Source of the DNA: an uncultured Bacteroidales bacterium
Lineage (GTDB): Bacteria; Bacteroidota; Bacteroidia; Bacteroidales; JAUNSR01
Assembly: GCA_947074145.1 (NCBI GenBank)
Contig: CAMTOJ010000016.1
Location: 1 to 63,005, forward strand
Length of the DNA: 63,005 bases
Direction of reading: 5' to 3'
The notes below the pieces were generated by a model, which did no database searches, was not told the DNA's origin, and saw nothing but the letters and a program-made list of their open reading frames with translations. The translations under genes were made by a program, and so were the position numbers. Below are positions 8,852 through 18,774 of the stretch, piece after piece (positions within the stretch are counted from its first letter, which is position 1; every line of letters begins with the position of its first letter).

Positions 8852-10183
8852 ATGAAAAAGAGTATATCATTAATTATATTTTCAATGCTTGTTACCGGAG
8901 TAATGAGCATTGAAGCTCAAGAGCAGCTTACAAGACAAAGATATAGAGAGCTTGTTGTAGACTACAGTCAAGTTCTTCGTCAGGCTCGCGAAAAAACAGT
9001 GGGAACAAGAGCAGCAGAAAAGATTGCTTTCAAAGGTTATCTGCCAAAACTTGATATTCAAGGTGACGGTAACATGAATCTAAAGTATCTTGATTCGTTT
9101 AAGGGTGACGGACCTGGTATCTATAATGTGGGAACGGCTGAAAATCCATCAATAACATATCTTCCAGGTACATATCATAATTATACATTTTCGGCTAACG
9201 CAGTGCTTTCTCAAGCTATTTATGTAGGGGGAGCAATTTCTGCAAATAATAAGATTGCTAAGGCTGATAATCGTCTATCGGAGCTGAGCGAGGAGATGAC
9301 TCTTGACCAGATCAACTATCAGGCAGATGCAATATATTGGAATGCTTCAGCCGCAAGAGGTATGCTTGATGCTGCAATCGAATATAGAGAAATCATTAAA
9401 AAACAATATGATGTCATTGAGGAGCGCTTTAATGACGGGATGATAAGCCGATCAGATTTTCTTATGATTGCAACACGTTTGCAAGAATCGGAATTGCAAT
9501 ATATTAAGGCTGATCAGAATTATCAGATAGCTTTTCAGCAATTGAATATATTGTGTGGCAATGATCCTAAGACTATGCCTGAAAAACTTTGTCCTATAGG
9601 TGCTGTATGTGAAGGTATTATCAGATTAGATCTTGATCAGGTTCTTGAAAGACGTGCAGATTTTAAGATTACAGATGTGAATATTGAAAAAGCGAGAGCC
9701 GCAAAAACAGCTTCTTTAAGTAAATATAATCCACAGTTGAGTGCTTATCTTGCCGCAGGATGGGGTACTGCGACACCACATATGGGTGCAAAAGTATCAT
9801 TTAACCCCATTGTGGGTGTAAACCTTAATGTTCCTATACTAAGATGGGGAGAGCGTTTTCAGGTTTCGCGTCAACAAAGATCTTATGAAACTATTCAAAC
9901 ATTGCAGAAATCTTATATTAAGGATAATATTAATCAGGAACTTACGGGAGCATTGACAAAGGTGAATGAATCGGAAAAGATGATTGTTGCTGCTAAAAAG
10001 AATATGGAATTTGCTCAGGAAAGTCTTGATCTGATAACTTTTTCTTATAATGAAGGAAAGGCAAATATCGTAGATGTTTTGTCAGCTCAACTTTCTTGGA
10101 CTCAGGCAAACAATAATATGATTAATGCTTTTCTTGCCAATAAGATGTCTGTAGCAGAATACAGAAAAACTATCTCAGAATAA
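8852..10183 (+). CDS. TolC-family outer-membrane factor of the RND operon
   Basis: Outer-membrane channel of the tripartite efflux system. The 443-residue product has a cleavable signal peptide ending SIEAQ, then two TolC-type repeats of long amphipathic helices with short strands. A YNEGKANIVDVLSAQLSW segment near the C-terminus matches the typical FxxGxxxxxDVLxAQ motif. It starts 4 bp after the pump stop and ends 100 bp before an inverted repeat that can terminate transcription. It should work with the two preceding gene products. Confidence 0.92.
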   Translation: MKKSISLIIFSMLVTGVMSIEAQEQLTRQRYRELVVDYSQVLRQAREKTVGTRAAEKIAFKGYLPKLDIQGDGNMNLKYLDSFKGDGPGIYNVGTAENPSITYLPGTYHNYTFSANAVLSQAIYVGGAISANNKIAKADNRLSELSEEMTLDQINYQADAIYWNASAARGMLDAAIEYREIIKKQYDVIEERFNDGMISRSDFLMIATRLQESELQYIKADQNYQIAFQQLNILCGNDPKTMPEKLCPIGAVCEGIIRLDLDQVLERRADFKITDVNIEKARAAKTASLSKYNPQLSAYLAAGWGTATPHMGAKVSFNPIVGVNLNVPILRWGERFQVSRQQRSYETIQTLQKSYIKDNINQELTGALTKVNESEKMIVAAKKNMEFAQESLDLITFSYNEGKANIVDVLSAQLSWTQANNNMINAFLANKMSVAEYRKTISE

Positions 10184-10282
10184 ACATATTTTTATTAATT
10201 ATTTATGATTCAAAATGTGAAATATTAGAATCATTGCCAATCGGGAACAAATTTATTAAAACCGATATTATTACTATTTATG

Positions 10283-10329
10283 AAAACGCCATTGATGTAG
10301 TCTGTCTTTAGATTATATGATGGCGTTTT
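10283..10329 (+). terminator. Terminator of the RND operon
   Basis: AAAACGCCAT (10283-10292) pairs perfectly with ATGGCGTTTT (10320-10329), and the run continues into TTTTT. The loop is long (27 nt). It lies 100 bp after the outer-membrane factor gene. Confidence 0.65.
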
Positions 10330-10421
10330 TTTATCTATATGTGTGGTCTTAATTAACAATTTATGCGAAGATTAGAACAATAAATAAAAAGATTAAGGTT
10401 TTTAAGACCAATGCTTAGAAA

Positions 10422-10429
10422 TATCTTTG
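10422..10429 (+). promoter_or_regulatory. Putative -7 box of the ABC-type export operon
   Basis: TATCTTTG matches TAnnTTTG exactly. A convincing -33 TTTG is not seen (the region is GGTTTTTAAG). It would give a leader of about 145 nt before the start at 10582. Confidence 0.4.
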
Positions 10430-10581
10430 TATCTCAAATATTAGGGATGTGTTAAGGGGTTAATTATACGATGTAATAAAAAAATAAAAAATAAACATTA
10501 AAGAGCTCTTGATTAATTGATACAATCCTTTTCATTTGATAGATTTACATAACATAAGGATATTTAAATAAAATAATAAAA

Positions 10582-12018
10582 ATGAATAAGATTATCTGTA
10601 GTTTATTGTTTGTTATTTTTTCTTTTTCTCTTTCTCTTTCTGCGCAGTCAGTATATTCCCTTGATTCATGTAGAAGTATGGCGCTTGAGAATAATAAAAG
10701 TCTCAAAATGGCAGAGCAAGAGATTGAAGCAGCGAATTATAATAAAAAGTCAGCTTTCGCTAATTATCTGCCCTCATTGGGTGTTTCCGGAACATATTTG
10801 CATAATACAAAAGACATAGCTCTTGTCAGTGAGAGTCAACTTGCCGGAATAGGTAATTCATTAAGTTCAATGGGTAATACTATTGGTAGTTTGGTCGGTT
10901 CAATAAGCCCAACGTTGGGAGGGGCGCTAGCTCCTGCATTGCAAGGATTAAATGAAATTCCGGATGCATTAAGAGAAGCAACCACACTTGATATTCATAA
11001 TATGTTTATAGGAACGGTTACTATCACTCAGCCAATATATATGGGTGGGAAGATTGTGGCATATAACAACATAACAAAATATGCATCGGAGATTGCTGTT
11101 CAAATGAAGGAAAGTGAGGTAAAAGATATTCTTTATAAGATAGACCAGGCTTATTGGCAAGTTGTTTCATTAGTTGCTAAAAAAGAGATGGCAGAAAGTT
11201 ACGTTGAACTTCTTCAAAACCTAAGTCGTGATGTCAACGATATGTTTGAAGTCGGCGTAGCCACAAAATCGGATGAATTGACAGTTGCAGTTAAGCTAAA
11301 TGAGTCTCAAATAGCACTTACAAAGGTGACTGACGGATTAACTCTTTCAAAAATGCTTCTTGCTCAGCTTTGTGGCTTACCAATTGAATCTCAGTTTTCA
11401 CTTGAAGATGAAAGTAAACAGATCACTTTATCGGGCAAACATAATGAAATAGATATCGAAACAGTTTTCAAAATGCGTCCTGAAATACGTTCACTTGAGC
11501 TTGCGACAGGAATTTATAAAAATAAAGAGAAGGTTGCTTTGGCAGAGATGTTGCCGCACGCTGCTTTTATTGCCAATTATGCAGTGACAAATCCGCATGT
11601 TTTTGACGGCTTTCAGAAGAAATTTTCAGGAATGTGTTCTTTTGGTGTAAATCTTTCTATTCCGGTATGGAATTGGGGAAAAGATTATTATAAAGTAAAA
11701 GCAGCAAAAGCTGAATTCAAACGCGCTAACTTCAAACTTGATGAGGCAAAAGAGATGGTAGAGTTACAAGTTAATCAAGCTTCTTTCAAAGTAAAAGAAG
11801 CAAATAAAACACTTATGATGACTGTTGCAAATCTTGATAAAGCTCAAGAAAATCTAAACAATGCCAAAGAGGGATATAAAGAGGGAGTTCTGACTACACA
11901 GAATGTTCTTGAGGCACAGACAGCATGGCTGAAGGCCGAATCAGAAAAAATTGATGCAGAAATAGGAGTCAAACTTACAGAAGTATATCTGAATAAAGTG
12001 ACAGGTAATAAAAATTAA
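10582..12018 (+). CDS. TolC-family outer-membrane protein
   Basis: Outer-membrane channel component of a second export system. The 478-residue protein has a signal peptide ending LSLSAQ, a long first repeat with a Gly/Ser-rich insertion (about 80-125, GNSLSSMGNTIGSLVGS), and two coiled-coil hairpins. The C-terminal motif is YKEGVLTTQNVLEAQTAW. It heads an operon with a HlyD-like adaptor 54 bp downstream and two ABC-2 permeases. The substrate is unknown. Confidence 0.92.
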   Translation: MNKIICSLLFVIFSFSLSLSAQSVYSLDSCRSMALENNKSLKMAEQEIEAANYNKKSAFANYLPSLGVSGTYLHNTKDIALVSESQLAGIGNSLSSMGNTIGSLVGSISPTLGGALAPALQGLNEIPDALREATTLDIHNMFIGTVTITQPIYMGGKIVAYNNITKYASEIAVQMKESEVKDILYKIDQAYWQVVSLVAKKEMAESYVELLQNLSRDVNDMFEVGVATKSDELTVAVKLNESQIALTKVTDGLTLSKMLLAQLCGLPIESQFSLEDESKQITLSGKHNEIDIETVFKMRPEIRSLELATGIYKNKEKVALAEMLPHAAFIANYAVTNPHVFDGFQKKFSGMCSFGVNLSIPVWNWGKDYYKVKAAKAEFKRANFKLDEAKEMVELQVNQASFKVKEANKTLMMTVANLDKAQENLNNAKEGYKEGVLTTQNVLEAQTAWLKAESEKIDAEIGVKLTEVYLNKVTGNKN

Positions 12019-12072
12019 TCACATTATCAATTTGAAGAGCAACTAATCGAAAAAACTAAAAATATTAAATAT

Positions 12073-13080
12073 ATGGATTCTATTAATCAGGTTACAAAAT
12101 CGAATAAAAACCTTATTCTGGTTTTCATTACACTCATTGGAGTTATTGTCGCTGTAATAATTGTGGGGCTGTTTTTATTAAAACCGGCACCGGAGATTAT
12201 ACAGGGACAAGCAGAAGCTAATGAAACAAGAATTTCAGGTAAACTAATGGGACGTATTGCTCATTTCTATGTTAAAGAGGGGCAAAACGTGAAAAAGGGC
12301 GATACTCTTGTTTCAATATTCTCGGCTGATGCAGAGGCGAAACTAATGCAGGTTGAAGCACAACGTCAGGCTGCTATAGCTCAAAATAAGAAGGTTGATT
12401 CAGGAGCCAGAAAACAGGTGAAACAACAAGCTTTTGAGATGTGGCAAAAGGCTCAGGCCGGACTTGAAATAGCCAAAAAGAGTCTTGACAGAATTGAAGC
12501 TCTTTATGAAAAAGGGGTTGTTACAGCTCAGAAAAGAGATGAAGTAGAGGCTAATTATAAGGCTATGGTTGCTACTGAAAAAGCAGCTAAGGCACAATAT
12601 GATATGGCACTTGACGGAGCTCAGAAAGAAGATAAGGAGATGGCTGCCGCTATGGTTGAGAAAGCTAATGCCGGAATAGATGAGGTAGAATCATATTTGG
12701 CTGACGGACATCTTATAGCTCCTATTAATGGGCAAATTTCCAATATTTATCCTCAATATGGAGAGCTTGTTGGAGCGGGAGCACCGATAATGAGTCTTCT
12801 TGATCTAAAAGATATGTGGGTGTCATTTAATGTAAGAGAAGATCTTCTTAATGATATGAAAATGGGAGATGTGTTGGATGTTGAAATTCCTGCACTTGGG
12901 AATCAGAAAGCTAAAATGAAAATCTATTATATAAAAGATATGGGTACTTATGCAATATGGAGAGCAACAAAAGCAACCGGTACCTATGACTCTAAAACTT
13001 TTGAAGTAAGATGTCGTCCGGCTGCTCCAATAGAGAATTTCCGTCCGGGTATGACTGTTTTATGGAAAAGAAAAGGGTAA
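12073..13080 (+). CDS. HlyD/EmrA-type membrane fusion protein
   Basis: Periplasmic adaptor anchored by one N-terminal membrane helix (about residues 14-38, LILVFITLIGVIVAVIIVGL). The 335-residue protein has a lipoyl half at GRIAHFYVKEGQNVKKGD, a long Ala/Lys/Glu coiled coil (about 90-205), and the second lipoyl half at LIAPINGQISNIYPQYGELV. The layout matches YbhG/YhiI-type adaptors of ABC-2 exporters. Placed between the TolC-like gene and two permease genes, it should connect those inner-membrane proteins to the outer-membrane channel. Confidence 0.92.
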   Translation: MDSINQVTKSNKNLILVFITLIGVIVAVIIVGLFLLKPAPEIIQGQAEANETRISGKLMGRIAHFYVKEGQNVKKGDTLVSIFSADAEAKLMQVEAQRQAAIAQNKKVDSGARKQVKQQAFEMWQKAQAGLEIAKKSLDRIEALYEKGVVTAQKRDEVEANYKAMVATEKAAKAQYDMALDGAQKEDKEMAAAMVEKANAGIDEVESYLADGHLIAPINGQISNIYPQYGELVGAGAPIMSLLDLKDMWVSFNVREDLLNDMKMGDVLDVEIPALGNQKAKMKIYYIKDMGTYAIWRATKATGTYDSKTFEVRCRPAAPIENFRPGMTVLWKRKG

Positions 13081-13122
13081 TTATCTGCCGGTTGAGTTAA
13101 CCGGAAAAATATAGATTTTTAT

Positions 13123-14295
13123 ATGAGTAAAAAAGATTATGGCATTTGGCTGATCTTTAAAAGAGAATGTGCCAGATTTGCATCGCGACCGGTTTATCTG
13201 CTCTGCATAATAGGGATACCTTTGTTTTGTATCACCTTCTTTTCCACATTAATGTGGAACGGAGTTCCTGAGCAACTACCTGTGGGAATCGTTGACAATG
13301 ATCATTCTAATGTGTCGAGAAGTCTTATCAGGACTCTTAATTCAATGAATGCCGTTGACGTGAAAGAGGTCTTTGAAAGTTATTCCGATGCTCGGGAATC
13401 GATGCAGAGGAATAATATTTATGCTTTTATGATTATTCCAGAAGGATTTGAAAATAAATCCATGTCGGGAAAACAGCCGGAATTAGCAATTTTTACAAAT
13501 GATTCTTATTTTGTTGCCGGGATGTTTTCTTATAAAGCATTAAAGATGACTGCTGCTCTTGCTAATGGAGCAATTCTTAAAGGAGTGATGCAGGGGAAGG
13601 GTGCTTACGAATATCAAATGGCAGCAAAACTTCAACCGGTAATTCTTAATGCTAATCCTCTTGGAAATCCTTGGGTTAGTTATTCCGTGTTTTTAAATAA
13701 TATTATTTTACCATGTCTTTTACAGTTAATGATAATGTTAATGACTGTATTTGCCATCGGATCTGAAATAAAAGAGGGTAATTCCAGACGTCTATTGGTG
13801 TTGAGTAACAAGTCTGTATTTCGTCTTATTTTAGGGAAACTTCTTCCTCAAACCATATTATTTGTAATGATGGGACTTCTTATTCAGGTTTATCTTTACG
13901 GGTATCTTCAGTTTCCTCTTGCCAATGGAATATGGCCTATGATTGGTGCTATGATTCTTATGGTTGTATCAAGTCAGGCGATTGGAGTATTTATGATAGG
14001 TCTTTTACCTATACTTCGATTAGGTTTGAGTGCAGCGGCCTTAATGGGTGTAATAGGTTTCTCTCTTGTCGGTTTTTCTTTTCCAGTACAAACAATGTAT
14101 GCACCATTTCAGATACTTGCGAATCTTTTTCCTGCCCGACATTATTTTATGATCTACAGAGAACAAGCGTTGAATAGTTTTTCAATATGGTATTCACTTG
14201 GTAATTATCTATGGATGTTAGGTTTTGTTTTACTTCCTTTTTTCTTGTTGCCAAGATTGAAAAAGGCACTGTTTATACAACATTATAAAGCATAA
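13123..14295 (+). CDS. ABC-2 type permease (first of two)
   Basis: Inner-membrane permease of the ABC-2 family (YhhJ/YbhR-like). The 390-residue product has one N-terminal membrane helix (about 22-45), a large periplasmic domain beginning PVGIVDNDHSNVSRSL, and five or six membrane helices in the C-terminal half. It is 42 bp after the adaptor and 7 bp before a paralogous permease, so the two probably form a heterodimer. No nucleotide-binding subunit is encoded in the operon. Family assignment is firm; cargo is unknown. Confidence 0.9.
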   Translation: MSKKDYGIWLIFKRECARFASRPVYLLCIIGIPLFCITFFSTLMWNGVPEQLPVGIVDNDHSNVSRSLIRTLNSMNAVDVKEVFESYSDARESMQRNNIYAFMIIPEGFENKSMSGKQPELAIFTNDSYFVAGMFSYKALKMTAALANGAILKGVMQGKGAYEYQMAAKLQPVILNANPLGNPWVSYSVFLNNIILPCLLQLMIMLMTVFAIGSEIKEGNSRRLLVLSNKSVFRLILGKLLPQTILFVMMGLLIQVYLYGYLQFPLANGIWPMIGAMILMVVSSQAIGVFMIGLLPILRLGLSAAALMGVIGFSLVGFSFPVQTMYAPFQILANLFPARHYFMIYREQALNSFSIWYSLGNYLWMLGFVLLPFFLLPRLKKALFIQHYKA

Positions 14296-14302
14296 ATGAC
14301 AT

Positions 14303-15538
14303 ATGAACAATAATGAAAATCTGAGACAAACAATTATTCACGGCATATATGATGTCGCTTACATCTGGATAGAAGAGTTTAAAACAATCTTCAAAGATAA
14401 AGGAGCAATGATATTCTTATTTTTTCTCCCTTTAGGTTATCCTCTGCTTTATAGTCTGATTTACAATCCGGAGGTTCCGAGAGAGATACCTATTGCTGTT
14501 ATCGATAATTCTCGTACAACACTAAGCCGTCAGTATTGTCGTATGCTCGATGGAACACCTCAGGTGAATATAGTATCGTATGCTGCGAATATGGATGAAG
14601 CCAAAGCGCTTCAGGCTTCGCAACAGATTTTTGGTATCATAGAACTTAATAAAGATTTTGAAAAAGATATAGTTCGATCAAAACCTGTCAATGTAGAACT
14701 TTATTGTGAGATGTTCTCTCTATTGTATTATAGAAACATATTGATGGCAACCACAGACGTAACTGGTGCATTCAATCAATATATACAAGAACAAGGAATT
14801 CCGGGTGCAACAGAAAAGCAACTGTCAATGTCTGTTTCTCCGGTAAAATCTGCAACAATCTCAATGTTTAATCCTGCCGGTGGATTTGCTACCTTCATTA
14901 TGCCGGGAGTTTTGGTTTTAGTAATTCAACAATCTTTGTTATTAGCAATCGGACTTCTTGCCGGTACACAACGTGAAAAGAATAAAAATCATCATCTAAT
15001 ACCTTTAAACCGAAGGTATTTGGGAACTTTAAGGATAATCTTTGGGAAAACTCTTTGTTTCTTTCCAATAGCGGTAATTGCTTCATTTTGGACAATGGTT
15101 ATTGTGCCTCAAATTTTTAATTTTATAAGTTTAGCGCACATTATTGATATTGCAGTATTTATGCTACCTTTTATTTTATCATCTATATTTTTAGGTATGA
15201 CATTATCTTGTCTAATAAGAGGGCGAGAACTGCCAATGTTATTCTATGTATTTATGTCTATTCCTCTGATCTTCTTATCCGGAATAAGTTGGCCATGGAG
15301 TGCAATCCCTCCGTTTTGGCAATGGTTTGCGAATTTGTTTCCATCTACAGCTGCAATTCAGGGATTCATACAGTTGAATTCTTGTGGGGCTACATTAGAA
15401 GAGGTAACACCGTACCTGACATCATTATGGACACTTACATTTATATATTTTATCACAACATTTATCGTATATAGATATCAAGTTAAAAAAGTAACAGATG
15501 AGATTGACGTAATGCTAAAAGATCATCATAATCATTAA
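14303..15538 (+). CDS. ABC-2 type permease (second of two)
   Basis: Second inner-membrane permease, 411 residues, with the same plan as its neighbour: an N-terminal helix (GAMIFLFFLPLGYPLLYSL), a periplasmic domain beginning PIAVIDNSRTTLSRQY, then a multi-helix C-terminal half with the ABC-2 segment FLSGISWPWSAIPPFWQ. The 7-bp spacing from the first permease implies translational coupling. It ends the operon, 227 bp before a strong bidirectional hairpin. As with its partner, the ATPase needed for an ABC exporter is not in this operon. Confidence 0.91.
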   Translation: MNNNENLRQTIIHGIYDVAYIWIEEFKTIFKDKGAMIFLFFLPLGYPLLYSLIYNPEVPREIPIAVIDNSRTTLSRQYCRMLDGTPQVNIVSYAANMDEAKALQASQQIFGIIELNKDFEKDIVRSKPVNVELYCEMFSLLYYRNILMATTDVTGAFNQYIQEQGIPGATEKQLSMSVSPVKSATISMFNPAGGFATFIMPGVLVLVIQQSLLLAIGLLAGTQREKNKNHHLIPLNRRYLGTLRIIFGKTLCFFPIAVIASFWTMVIVPQIFNFISLAHIIDIAVFMLPFILSSIFLGMTLSCLIRGRELPMLFYVFMSIPLIFLSGISWPWSAIPPFWQWFANLFPSTAAIQGFIQLNSCGATLEEVTPYLTSLWTLTFIYFITTFIVYRYQVKKVTDEIDVMLKDHHNH

Positions 15539-15765
15539 TTAAGGTCTATGGGCGTTTCTTTCTAAAATATATTTATTTAGTTTGCATTAATAAATCAAAA
15601 TAGGCAGGTATTTATATACTAAGTCTCGTATAAAACTATTTAATCAATTGCTTATATATGCTTATAATCATAGTAGTACTATTAATCATTCAAAAATTGA
15701 ATAAAAGAAAAGCGTAAACCTATTTTATATATCAGATTATTAATATCGTAAGATTTTTAAAATAT

Positions 15766-15815
15766 AAAAACAGCCGCTATTTAGAATTATATATTCTCAA
15801 ATAGCGGCTGTTTTT
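15766..15815. terminator. Bidirectional terminator
   Basis: A perfect 17-bp stem, AAAAACAGCCGCTATTT (15766-15782) with AAATAGCGGCTGTTTTT (15799-15815), can extend inward through AGAAT/ATTCT. T-rich tails on both strands fit its place between the convergent permease and exonuclease genes. Confidence 0.92.
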
Positions 15816-15820
15816 GTATT

Positions 15821-16324
15821 TTATAATTTGTTTAATTCCAACATGATTTTAGCACATCCCCTCGCATCACTTAAAGCCTCATGATGATCAAGTTCAATAT
15901 CGAAATGATCGCATACGGTATTTAGTTTATGATTGAACAGAAATGGTAGTTTTTGTCTTGACATTTTTACCGTGCAATAATGTTGAGGAATAGTAGTCCG
16001 AATTGACTCCATTGCGATACAAGCTCTTAAAACGCTTATATCAAATGCTGCATTATGTGCAATTATGGCATCAGTTTCCTCAATCATACCTCTTATATCC
16101 GACCATATTTCTCCAAAAAACGGAGCATCTTTAACCATCTCGGGTGTTATATTATGAATATTGATGAAAGAGCTTATGAAATAATTAGGTTGTGGTTTTA
16201 TAAGGAAAGATTTTTCTTCTGTAATAATCCCTTTTTCTACTTTAACAAGACCTATTGCGCAGGCGCTCGACCTTTTATAATTGGCTGTTTCAAAATCAAA
16301 TGCTGTAAAACTGTCGATAAGCAT
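15821..16324 (-). CDS. DEDDh 3'-5' exonuclease, DnaQ-like
   Basis: Stand-alone 3'-5' exonuclease of the DnaQ/RNase T superfamily. The 167-residue protein consists of the exonuclease domain only, with all four acidic metal ligands: D10 and E12 (FDFETANY), D95 (HNAAFD), and D153 with the catalytic H148 (HHEALSDAR). It could act in DNA repair or RNA trimming; the substrate is not determined by sequence. It is too short and lacks the extra domains to be a full polymerase III epsilon homologue. It follows the acyltransferase gene on the same strand but is separated from it by a terminator. Confidence 0.92.
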   Translation of the reverse strand: MLIDSFTAFDFETANYKRSSACAIGLVKVEKGIITEEKSFLIKPQPNYFISSFINIHNITPEMVKDAPFFGEIWSDIRGMIEETDAIIAHNAAFDISVLRACIAMESIRTTIPQHYCTVKMSRQKLPFLFNHKLNTVCDHFDIELDHHEALSDARGCAKIMLELNKL

Positions 16325-16359
16325 AATATTATAAATAATTTAAGTCCAAAAAAATAAAA

Positions 16360-16392
16360 AACCATTTACCACAAAAGTAGAGGTAAATGGTT
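16360..16392 (-). terminator. Terminator after the acyltransferase gene
   Basis: Arms AACCATTTACC (16360-16370) and GGTAAATGGTT (16382-16392) form an 11-bp stem. On the minus strand it is followed by TTTTTATTTTTTTT. It lies 34 nt past the stop of the acyltransferase. Confidence 0.88.
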
Positions 16393-16425
16393 GGTTTTTA
16401 TTATAAAAAGTTTTAAAACTATCTA

Positions 16426-17583
16426 TTAAATCTCTTTTATTGCATTCTCATAATTGAGAACCGTATTTGAATACATTTCGAAGATTTTCCCTGAAAGGAA
16501 TTCATCATCTCTGTTTTCCAAATCAACTTTGGCTAACTGACGGTTAACGTAATCTAAAAATGCTTTTTTCTGATCTTCGTTATACTTATCCTGATATTTA
16601 TTTGTTTTATAAACAATATCATATGCAATATAATTGCAAGGATAAATAGTCATGTTTGAATGGATTTGGTTATCTATTATTTTAGCAATTGCAATAACCT
16701 TTTCAGATTTATCAAGATCAGACTGAATTTTATCTATCTTCTCATTTATTGTCGGAGTTATTTGAAACATAATATTTCCTTTGAATCCGAGAAGACCTGT
16801 CTGCATATTAATCAAATCATCATGCATACTCTTTTTATGTTCAGGATTATCTCGTTTCATTTGAAACTCTTTCGCTTTAAGATAATCGCACGGATCATAT
16901 TCGTAAGATATTGCTACAGGAGTGATATTCATAGATCTAAGACTAGAAACAATATCTTTACCTCCACCCATAGCTAACATTTTAAGCATACTTTCTTGTG
17001 TCTTATCAGTCCAATCTTTAGAACGCCCCTCTCTTTGAGCAATCCAAACAGATTCACCTTTTATTTTAAGAGCAAAATGAATATAATAAGAAAGACGTCT
17101 TGATATTTCTAACATCTGTCGAATAGGTACATTACGCTTTACGATGAAGCTTTTATTAAGACGAACAAGTTCTTTTATCCATGGATAAATTAGAAGATTA
17201 TCACCTATGGCTACTTCACAAGTTTCAAATCCTTCTCGATGAAGCTGAATATTAAGGAAAGAAGCATCAAGAATTATATCTCTATGATTGGATACATAAG
17301 TATAGCTTTTATCTTTTGAAACAAGTTCAGTCCCTTTCAGATTAAGAGAAGTTGCAGTATTCTCTGCAAGTTTGAACAGAGAAGGTGCGCTTATCTTAGT
17401 CTGAAATTCTTTTTTTGATTTAATCCCTAATAATTCCTCCTTGATAGCCTCTTCCGAAAGATCGGTATCGATATATTTCAGAAATGGCTGAAAAGCCGGA
17501 TTATTAACAATAGAAGGCAAAATATCCTGAATCTCTTCATCGTATAAAGGTCTGATCTCTTCAAAGTCGAATCTTTGCTGCAT
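16426..17583 (-). CDS. PlsC-like 1-acylglycerol-3-phosphate acyltransferase family protein
   Basis: Putative membrane-associated acyltransferase of phospholipid synthesis. The 385-residue product has an acyltransferase core with the motif NHRDIILD (H100, D102, D106), which corresponds to the HX4D box although the spacing is not canonical. A QREGRS segment (E185-G186-R187) matches the EGTRS box. The core is flanked by an acidic 80-residue N-terminal region and a C-terminal extension of about 150 residues, longer than classical PlsC. It lies downstream of ddl on the same strand with a 141-bp gap. A lipid acyltransferase role is likely; the exact acceptor is not certain. Confidence 0.8.
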   Translation of the reverse strand: MQQRFDFEEIRPLYDEEIQDILPSIVNNPAFQPFLKYIDTDLSEEAIKEELLGIKSKKEFQTKISAPSLFKLAENTATSLNLKGTELVSKDKSYTYVSNHRDIILDASFLNIQLHREGFETCEVAIGDNLLIYPWIKELVRLNKSFIVKRNVPIRQMLEISRRLSYYIHFALKIKGESVWIAQREGRSKDWTDKTQESMLKMLAMGGGKDIVSSLRSMNITPVAISYEYDPCDYLKAKEFQMKRDNPEHKKSMHDDLINMQTGLLGFKGNIMFQITPTINEKIDKIQSDLDKSEKVIAIAKIIDNQIHSNMTIYPCNYIAYDIVYKTNKYQDKYNEDQKKAFLDYVNRQLAKVDLENRDDEFLSGKIFEMYSNTVLNYENAIKEI

Positions 17584-17724
17584 ATAGTCTTTTTTTGTAA
17601 AACTAATTAGTAATCTTTTATCCTTAATAGTAAAGGTTATAATTTGCTTCAGTACATTATCTTATAACAAATAATAAAACAAATGTTCACTGAAAAATGA
17701 TTACTAAAATATATAAAAATGTTA

Positions 17725-18705
17725 TTAATGATTTAGTTCATTTTCAATAATTTCAGTCAGAACATCTTTAATGTCAAGTCCTGCTGCTCTTACTTGTTGT
17801 GGAATAAAGCTTGTTGCCGTCATTCCCGGAGTGGTATTAACTTCTAAAAGGTAAGGTTGTTCATCAATAATGATAAAATCAGCCCTTATAATCCCTTTAC
17901 AACCTACCACATCATATATCATAGAGGTAAGTTCTCTCACCTTTTCTGCTTTCTTTTCAGATATTCTTGCCGGAGTAATTTCTTCAACACAAGCGGCATT
18001 ATATTTTGCTTCGAAATCGAAAAATTCATTTTTGGAAACAACTTCGGTTATAGGGAAGATAACCTCTTTACCTTTTACTCTGTAGCAACCGCACGTAACT
18101 TCAGTTCCTTTCATAAAAGCCTCAATTATAACTTCCTCACCCTCATTAAATGAATCTTCAATAGCTTTCTGAATTTGAGAACTCTCTTTTACTTTAGTTG
18201 TTCCAAAGCTTGATCCCCCAACGTTTGGTTTTATGAAGCATGGTAGTCCAATCTCTGAAATAACTTTTTCGTCAGTGATCTTTTCTCCTGATTTCAATCT
18301 TAGAGATTTGGCAACCGGAATCCCGAAACTTTTAAGATATTGATTACATACATATTTATTAAAAGTCAGGGATGCTGCAAGAACATCACAACAAGAGTAA
18401 GGAATCTTCATAAGTTCGAAATAACCCTGAAGTATTCCGTTTTCACCTGGTGTCCCATGTATTGTGATATAAGCAAAATCAAAAAATAGTTTTTCACCGT
18501 TTATTAAAACACTGAAATCATTTTTATCAATAAATATTTTTTCTCCCTCTATACTTTCATAACACCACTCTTTACCCACAATGGTTATTATGTATATATT
18601 ATATTTTTCTTTATCAAGAAAGGAGTTGATTCCTTGTGCACTTTTTAATGAGATTACAATCTCTGAAGAATCACCTCCGGCGATTATGGCAATATTCTTT
18701 TTCAT
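17725..18705 (-). CDS. ddl: D-alanine--D-alanine ligase
   Basis: ATP-dependent ligase that makes the D-Ala-D-Ala end of the peptidoglycan stem peptide, in the cytoplasm. The 326-residue protein shows the ATP-grasp fold: an N-terminal IIAGGDSSE segment, the HGTPGENG loop, FIKPNVGGSSFGTTKV in the ATP site, EAFMKGTEVTCG, and the metal-binding end RADFIIIDEQPYLLEVNTTPGMT. Length and order are normal. It lies in the PASTA-rluD-ddl-acyltransferase run on one strand, an arrangement common in Bacteroidota. Confidence 0.97.
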   Translation of the reverse strand: MKKNIAIIAGGDSSEIVISLKSAQGINSFLDKEKYNIYIITIVGKEWCYESIEGEKIFIDKNDFSVLINGEKLFFDFAYITIHGTPGENGILQGYFELMKIPYSCCDVLAASLTFNKYVCNQYLKSFGIPVAKSLRLKSGEKITDEKVISEIGLPCFIKPNVGGSSFGTTKVKESSQIQKAIEDSFNEGEEVIIEAFMKGTEVTCGCYRVKGKEVIFPITEVVSKNEFFDFEAKYNAACVEEITPARISEKKAEKVRELTSMIYDVVGCKGIIRADFIIIDEQPYLLEVNTTPGMTATSFIPQQVRAAGLDIKDVLTEIIENELNH

Positions 18706-18774
18706 TTTCTTTGTTATGTTTATCAGAACGACATTCTAAAAACTTATATATAAATTGAATATTTAAATTCTTTA

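Larger units (their letters stand above)
10184..10581. other. Intergenic region between the two export operons
   Basis: This 398-bp region holds a likely terminator (10283-10329) and a TATCTTTG box (10422-10429) for the following operon. The rest is AT-rich, with no protein-like ORF. Confidence 0.6.
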
